DNA from: Chondrosia reniformis
Lineage: Eukaryota > Porifera > Demospongiae > Chondrillida > Chondrillidae
Direction of reading: 5' to 3'
Length of the DNA stretch: 64,000 bases
Assembly (NCBI GenBank): GCA_947172415.1
Contig: OX359195.1
Location: forward strand, 4,563,501 to 4,627,500
A program made the position numbers and the translations under genes. Of the stretch, positions 32,185 to 64,000 are shown piece by piece. The number at the start of each line of letters is the position of its first letter. The stretch's first letter is position 1. The notes beneath the pieces were generated by a model. That model was not told the origin of the DNA, made no database searches, and worked only from the letters and a program-made list of their open reading frames with translations.

Positions 32185-32520
32185 ACTCTGGATATTAACC
32201 CTGCCTACTCATGTCCCCTGAGGAGCGCAATAAGCTACTGGGTGGAACCAAAGTTTGCTTGATGAGAACCAGAGAGCTGCATCCCTTATCTGTTGATAAG
32301 GCATTTTTGCTTTTGGGAGCAGTTATTAGCAGACTAGCCACTCAAACTTCCATCGTATGCCATACTGGGTGAGTCCTAATAAGGATGAAACAGTTGTCTA
32401 TGGCTTGACCATCTTTTTGAGTGGCTAGGGGTTCCCACCAAATGAACTTTGGTTCTGCCCATTACCTCACTGCACTCCTCAGGAGACACGAGTTGGCAGG
32501 AGCAGTTCAGTGATGATGGT
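32185..32520. repeat. Foldback family D, copy 1
   Basis: TGAACTCTGGATATTA with CTCATGTCCCCTGAGGAG at the left is answered by CTCCTCAGGAGACACGAG and GTTCAGTGATGATG at the right. Inner arms AACCAAAGTT / AACTTTGGTT and the GAGTGGCTA words also pair. Two more copies: 34135-34375 and 43890-44200. Confidence 0.7.
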
Positions 32521-33188
32521 ATATCATGTTATTTTCAATAATTTTCTCCTTTATTAAACTAATAATCTCCGGTTCCAATGTCTAATTTTTAAGGATCATG
32601 TTGTAGGTCTACACCGATTCAAGCGTGGCGTCTAAAAGAGAGGTGAGAAGTGAGAGACGGGTTTCGCGCTATCCAGCGTCACTACAAACGTACTCACTCG
32701 TAAAATTAACGTGAAGGATAACGCTGGGTGTTTCCCCAACTACACTATAAGTTTGAAATTTGGAAGGTGTTGTAACCAGTCACTAAAGAACATTACCTGG
32801 TCATGAAAATGTGAGTAGATAGCTTGCGGTATAGACTATCACTATAAAGTGCTTACCTATGACAATACTCTGATTTTATGTATATTCTTAAAAAGGCCAT
32901 AGCAGACGAATATTATAAGATTATACACCGTTTACGGTGGCTGGACTGGGCGAGCCGAATATATAGGTTTGTGAATATGCCCTATTTGCGACTGAAGCAA
33001 CGTACAGGTTTATAAAAGTTAATCCAAGAGCAGTTGGATTATGTTTGTTATGAGACTTATATATTTTCATTGTTATGAAAGTTGAAAGAAGGTGATTAGT
33101 CCAGCTCTTCGTCAATGTGGTAACTAGCTGTTGGATGAAAGAAGATCTATTAAGAAACATTTCTGCAGAGTTAATCAGTGAAAGAGAT
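32521..33188. other. Intergenic, nothing recognised
   Basis: No repeat family of this window and no ORF with recognisable content. Confidence 0.4.
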
Positions 33189-33190
33189 AC

Positions 33191-33655
33191 AGTCGACTCC
33201 ACTTATAACGAATTCGCTCATAAAGAATTTTGGGTTATAACGAACGATTGTCAAAAAACAATTTCCTGTCCATTCAATTCCTTCTGTTTATAACAAACAA
33301 CCCTAAACAAACTTCTATTATAACGAATGTGTTAACTTATGATTATGTATGTGTGAAGCCAAAAACGACTGTATTTATCATTCTTAAACCGAAGTTACTG
33401 GACGAAATGGATAAAGGGAGGAAGGAGAAGGGTATTTGTGACGAATTTTCAGTTGAAAAGTCCACCCTGAGTACCATTACTATACTATTTTACGTAATTT
33501 TAATTTTGTAAGCATTCTACTGTATTCATACTGCACTGATGAGTAGTTTATTTGTATAGTTGTATACATATAAAGTACATTTGGTTATAAAGAACTTCTT
33601 TTATAAAAGAACAATTATGCTGGGATTTTGGTGTTCGTTATATCAGGAGTCGACT
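33191..33655. mobile_element. pogo/Tigger-like MITE with CAGTCGACTCC ends
   Basis: Left ACAGTCGACTCCACTTATAA and right TTATATCAGGAGTCGACTGT are inverted. Both ends sit next to TA (33189-33190 and 33656-33657, approximately). The next bases CGAAT/ATTCG and repeated TTATAACGAA words are typical of Tigger-type non-autonomous elements. No transposase. Confidence 0.8.
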
Positions 33656-34134
33656 GTATGTAAAAGTAGAAGCCAAAACCTTCGGAGGCCACAGCAATAG
33701 GGTTATTTTCTGGGATAGCCAAGATGTATTCTAGTGTGCAATGACGATGGTTATGGTGTATTAATTGACCAGTTTTGCAAGTGATGTCACTCTGCTCTTT
33801 ACTTGAGGATGATCTGGTGAGTTTCTTTAGGTGGCTGATGATATCAGGGTTGATGTGGCAGAAGCTTCCTATGTCAATGTTAGTGAGGGAGTAAGTTCAG
33901 ACTCTGATAGGTCTCGCAGGAACTTTTGATATATTTCCTTGGATTCTCTGTGGCATTTGGTTTGGGCAGGGTGTTTTTGTATTTCAGCTAATTTCTTATT
34001 TGTGAACTCAGATCTTGCCATGGTAATGAGGATGGTAGGAGGGATAGTTGTCGGAACTATAAGCTCATCCAAGTCCAAAGATTCTTTAAGTTCTTTGGCA
34101 ACAAGTCTTCGACATCATCATCATCATCGTCGTC

Positions 34135-34375
34135 ATTACTGAACTCTGGATATGACCCCTTGCCCACTCATGTCCCCTGATGAGCACAAGAAACTAAGGG
34201 GCAAAACCAAAGCTCGCCTGATGGAAACTAGTCTCCTGTTAGCCACTCAAAAGGATGGTTGAGCCATAGATGGACGTTTCATCCTTATTAAGACTCATCG
34301 GTACGACAGACTCTGGTCCTCAGGGGACATGAGTAAGCAGGGGTAATATCCAGAGTTCAATAATGATGACTTCAA
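34135..34375. repeat. Foldback family D, copy 2
   Basis: TGAACTCTGGATATGACCCC ... CTCATGTCCCCTGA on the left, and TCAGGGGACATGAGTAAGC with ATATCCAGAGTTCAATAATG on the right. A (CAT)n tract precedes it at 34107-34124. Confidence 0.75.
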
Positions 34376-34559
34376 TGCTTTAAGATCAGCTTTAGATCCT
34401 AAAGTTCCCAAGTCTTTGACATTGGTTTTGGAAGAAGAGATAGTCTTTCCAAGGAAGCTCACAGGGCTGGTGACAATGTTGCTTATTTTCCCTGCAGAAA
34501 TCATAAATTGTTTCTGGGAGAGGCAATTTGCTCCAAGTTATGACAAGTATTTTTTTCAC

Positions 34560-60862
<26,303 letters not shown>

Positions 60863-61145
60863 CACTGCTATGAATACCATTAAGCATGCTAATATGTAAT
60901 ACATATATGTAATATGTAATTATACAGAAAGTTAAAACCTTTATTTTAGTTTATTTTAAGAGTTAGTGGCTGTATTTTCATTTAAAATTTAGTTGTTCAT
61001 TCACATTACATTTCAGCACAATGTCTAAATTAATGAGTCTGAACCAGAAATTTAATCAACTGAACCAACCATTGTATACCATTCACCATGTTTAATTCAC
61101 TATTGCCTCCAATGTTAGTGAAGACAGCTTCAAAATCTAACAGGA

Positions 61146-61151
61146 AATAAA
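61146..61151 (+). terminator. Likely CWF19L1 polyadenylation signal
   Basis: Canonical AATAAA, 284 bp after the CWF19L1 stop codon (60860-60862). No closer canonical AATAAA was noticed. Inferred from position only. Confidence 0.5.
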
Positions 61152-61210
61152 AAGGATTGTACCATACCTACCTGTATAATATTGTCCTATTTCCAATGTG
61201 TATCTTTCCA

Positions 61211-61704
61211 GGGTTCCATTTAGGATGCAAATTTGGGGGGGGGGGGGGGGGGAGAGAAGGTATTATGGAAGGTGTGAAAGTTACAGGGGTCTGGGGGCAG
61301 GCCCCCCAAGAAAATTTAGGATTTTATGCCCTCTGATATTGATTTTGACATGATCTGAGAAGTGAAAATCACATTTCTGGAATGTTAACCATGATGTTTT
61401 TCATGCACTCATTTTATCAGCAATTATATGATACAAGTAATTCAGAGATAGGTATGTACATGTAGTCTTATTCAGGAGTGTGATACTCTAGACACAGAAC
61501 AAAACAGTGCAATAATTATTAATGGTTTATAAAGGTAATCTATGTTTCTTAGCTAGTTTGTAATTATCTACTATTGACTCCAGAATCTCTTCAGAGAACT
61601 TCCTCTATGCCATTTTAAATTGCAATTAGGTAAATTTGGGGGGGGGGGGGAGCCGGAGTGTTTGGGGGAGAGGTTCCCCCACCCACCCAGTAGATTGAAC
61701 CCTG
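61211..61704. mobile_element. hAT-like MITE with CAGGGTTC ends and G-runs
   Basis: Left CAGGGTTCCATTTAGG and right, complemented, CAGGGTTCAATCTACTGG are inverted, with CTTTC directly outside both ends (5-bp direct repeat). Inside are two long G runs (61234-61252, 61638-61649), each after AAATTTGGGG, and GGGGGCAGGCCCCCC. No ORF. Similar in style to 4916-5500 and 56089-56318. Confidence 0.65.
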
Positions 61705-61919
61705 CTTTCTGTTTACCGCTTCTTTTGGCAAATTAATTGAGGTTAAAGGTATGATATCAGCTAAATTACACTTTGATCCATATGTCATTTTCAATGATCT
61801 TAAGCCTCGTTTAGTCAGTTATGTACGTCTATTTCTCATAATACATCACATTTATTTCTGCATGTGACCATTTGGTACATATACAGTCAATCTTTATCTA
61901 AATTGCCAAGGATTCACTG

Positions 61920-61960
61920 AAGAGACAAAGACTCCCAGGATCACTGATGAAGGGTGGAAT
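61920..61960 (-). CDS. Possible terminal exon of the unknown minus-strand gene
   Basis: A pyrimidine-rich stretch and CAG acceptor (minus, near 61980) precede TAVSDNSTLHQ and a stop, in the phase required by the exon at 62510-62982. Short and without family support; offered only as a candidate. Confidence 0.2.
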
Positions 61961-62509
61961 TATCAGAAACAGCTGTCTGGCCCAGAGGAGATGAAAGAGA
62001 GGAAAAGAAGAAAGAAAAGACTCCTGTATCTTCATGCATCCAAAGCTCTCTCCAGGTTTAGTTCCCCTATATGCGTTTTTACAGAATAAGCACAGTATGC
62101 ATGTAAGAAAATGTTGTATTAGATTTTTCATGCTCCTGTTACCATGTATAATTATGCTAGAATAATTACGATGTTGGAACACATTCCAACTTCAGAAAAT
62201 AAGACCAAGAACAATAAAGACAAGTTTTCATATATGCCATATAACAGCTACATACAATATGCATGGCATTAGCAAAAAATACAAGTTTTTTCTATAACTC
62301 AAAGATGTGTGCATGCTTTTGACCTCCGTGTCTTTTTCAAAAGTTTTCTTGTAAAAGTATCATTTTTCCTGGAAGGAAAAAACACCAGTCACAAGTGCAC
62401 ACAACAATAATACATATTAACTATATACAGGCAAGCAGATGTATATTATTATAACTACGTAGAGCAGTTTAAAGATAAAACGCATACGCCCAAATGGGAA
62501 AATGGATAC

Positions 62510-62982
62510 CTTTATATTTGAATTGCTGGGTAACATTGAATGCCCTTTTCCTGAGAAAGCTTGCACATCTCCCTCACTACCACCCTTGTAGACTGATCCG
62601 GAAGTTGTATCATTTACAATGGTTTCAGATGGAGCATTGTCAGATGACACAGAGTCATCAGCCACCAGTTGCGATATTTTCTCTTCATCCACAGAAAGTT
62701 GTCTGACTGGTATATGGGTAACACCAAGGCAAAGCTCAATGGTATCCCTCTGAGCATTGTAGCTGAACTTTTTGGATTTGAAACCTTTTAACATGAAGTG
62801 CACACCATCTACAAATCTATTTCCAAACTGAGATTTGACTTCCTCATAGTAGACCCCTCCTCTGTGGAACATTTCTGGTGTTTTAACTGCAATAGGCCAC
62901 AAATCTATTGCCTCAAGCAAGGTTTGAATTTGAGAGATTTCTTTGGAAAGTGGCTCCTCAATGTTAGAAGGCTGAAGTGCTT
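62510..62982 (-). CDS. Internal exon of an unrecognised gene
   Basis: 473 bp, acceptor TTAATTACAG before 62982 and donor GTATCC after 62510; open throughout (incoming one base, phase 0 out), about 157 residues. Reads EALQPSNIEEPLSKEISQIQ, RGGVYYEEVKSQFGNRFVDG, VHFMLKGFKSKKFSYNAQRD, TIELCLGVTHIPVRQLSVDE, an acidic Ser-rich linker, then VQAFSGKGHSML. The last piece resembles the p97/VCP-binding SHP box (FxGxGxxLG) of p47, UFD1 and others, but lacks its final LG. No family recognised; the start of the gene is upstream, probably beyond the right edge. Confidence 0.5.
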
Positions 62983-63333
62983 CTGTAATTAAATGAAAAG
63001 AGATTGAAGAATTTGAAACATAGGAAACTTCCCAGTACATGTTTTAACTGAATAGCAGCATTCATTATTTTTAGAAAAACGTTATTTGATTTGTGGTTGC
63101 ATTTACACCATACTTTGCAACTGGCTGGACTTAACTGCCAAGAAACATCAATCAGCGGTAACTGGCAGTAAGCATAACCAACATAAGATTACTGAATCAG
63201 TCACATTATTGATACATACTTATATTCATATGTAGTTCCCAAACCTGATGTAATTCTGCATTTTAGTTAAATGAGGAAATAAACTAAATTAATAATTAAA
63301 CTATTGACTTCCATAAAATACAAATTATATAAC

Positions 63334-63396
63334 AAGTAGTTCGAGTTTAAAAACTCGTGGGGCTGCCGCCCCCGAATTAACTCGAACTACTTGGCC
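63334..63396. repeat. CAAGTAGTTCGAGTTT foldback
   Basis: CAAGTAGTTCGAGTTTAAAA and TTAACTCGAACTACTTG pair around GGGGCTGCCGCCCCC. Same design as 14108-14172 and, more diverged, 383-446. A short hairpin family that borders the F1 repeat elsewhere. Confidence 0.75.
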
Positions 63397-63533
63397 GCAT
63401 CGTTGGGATTTAATATATATATTCGTAATGCTAACGATTGAGGACGCTTAAGTGTCCTGAACTTTATAAATAACGATGGAAAAGCTTCGTTAACTAAAGC
63501 TTCCTGAACGCCGCCATTTGCAAAAACGATATA

Positions 63534-63645
63534 TTGACGTATAAATTAAGTGTAACAATAGTTACGTATGAACTCGTATTATACATATATCGACGTATAA
63601 AATAAGTATTATAATAGTTGCGTATGAACCCGTATTATATATATA
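63534..63645. repeat. 56-bp tandem pair
   Basis: TTGACGTATAAATTAAGTGT ... CTCGTATTATACATATA is followed by TCGACGTATAAAATAAGTAT ... CCCGTATTATATATATA; two diverged copies. An AT dinucleotide run follows (63637-63661). Confidence 0.7.
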
Positions 63646-63906
63646 GATATATATATATATATCTTTCCGTAACATGAAGCCGTACAACGTAATCGGCAAA
63701 TGAAAACAATATAAGGGGCTGCCACAGGCAGCCCCTAAAAATGGGTGAAATAAACAAGGACCTTGATTCTGTGTTAAGTCATCTATCAGATGTAAAAAGT
63801 TGGTCTGCATAAAGACATTGGACCTCTTAAAATTACAAGCCAAGCAGTATCTATCAATATACTCCGTTGCTGGGGGCAACCGCCTGTGTTTAAATTTCGT
63901 AACCGT

Positions 63907-63964
63907 GATATAACAGGATTTAAGAAGCTATATACTGCATCGGCTTCTTAAATCCTGTTATATC
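63907..63964. repeat. Perfect 22-bp inverted repeat
   Basis: 63907-63928 (GATATAACAGGATTTAAGAA GC) pairs without mismatch with 63943-63964, leaving a 14-base loop. Not a terminator (animal DNA); probably the end of a repeat that runs out of the window. Confidence 0.8.
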
Positions 63965-64000
63965 CCTGCCCAAATATGGTAAACTAAGACGTTTCTTCTT

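Noticed and set aside
33869..34142. Overlapping ORFs with a hydrophobic stretch and His run
   Set aside because: The His run is a CAT triplet repeat, and the minus frame shows no recognisable family; chance ORFs beside a repeat.
62510..62982. Assignment to p47/NSFL1C or UFD1
   Set aside because: Only the short FSGKG word fits; no SEP, UBX or UFD1 double-barrel features are visible.
63562..63879. Minus ORF of 105 codons with an Ile-Tyr run
   Set aside because: Runs through an AT dinucleotide repeat and a tandem repeat; not coding.

Overview
The window is nuclear DNA from an animal. It is AT-rich, its genes are split by GT-AG introns, and it is full of transposable elements. Spliced, it encodes orthologues of the animal proteins CNOT4, NOL7, CWF19L1 and Speedy/RINGO, plus an intronless seven-helix receptor. 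The Speedy gene, the lineage-specific receptor, the compact exons and the frequent TACGTA words fit an early-branching metazoan such as a sponge. That placement is inference; the species cannot be fixed from sequence alone. Exon limits below come from reading splice sites and checking phase by hand.

Layout. 1-8890 (minus): 5' two thirds of CNOT4 (RING exons, linker, start of RRM), running off the left edge; its introns hold a pogo relic, MITEs and CR1 LINE pieces. 8891-8999: a 109-bp gap between the start codons of CNOT4 and NOL7, carrying a palindromic CRE. 9000 to about 21.3 kb (plus): NOL7. Its first intron holds a decayed two-gene DNA transposon with inverted ends (SAP/SWIM protein plus THAP protein, ISL2EU-like). 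Its third intron (8.2 kb) holds foldback repeats, a young RTE-type LINE, a shrunken Copia element and another reverse-transcriptase relic. 21.3-25.2 kb: two CR1-like LINEs lying 5' to 5', a TA-flanked MITE and a TE-type ORF. 25.27-26.18 kb (plus): the receptor. 26.2-34.5 kb: intergenic, with hAT remains, long hairpins and a pogo MITE. 34.56-60.86 kb (plus): a complete CWF19L1 gene, 16 exons, 535 codons over 26.3 kb. Intron 3 contains a complete antisense Speedy/RINGO gene (36315-37231), and other introns contain LINE, hAT and pogo copies and an ATT microsatellite. 61.2-61.7 kb: hAT-like MITE. 62.5-63.0 kb (minus): one exon of an unrecognised gene. 63.3-64 kb: hairpins and short tandem repeats.

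The host genes share basic RNA and cell-cycle roles (mRNA decay and ubiquitylation, small-subunit rRNA processing, spliceosome-linked CwfJ protein, CDK activation) but form no operon or pathway cluster. The distinctive features are the divergent CNOT4/NOL7 promoter, the gene nested in CWF19L1, a likely GA-AG first intron in CWF19L1, and a set of short foldback repeat families that recur across the window.
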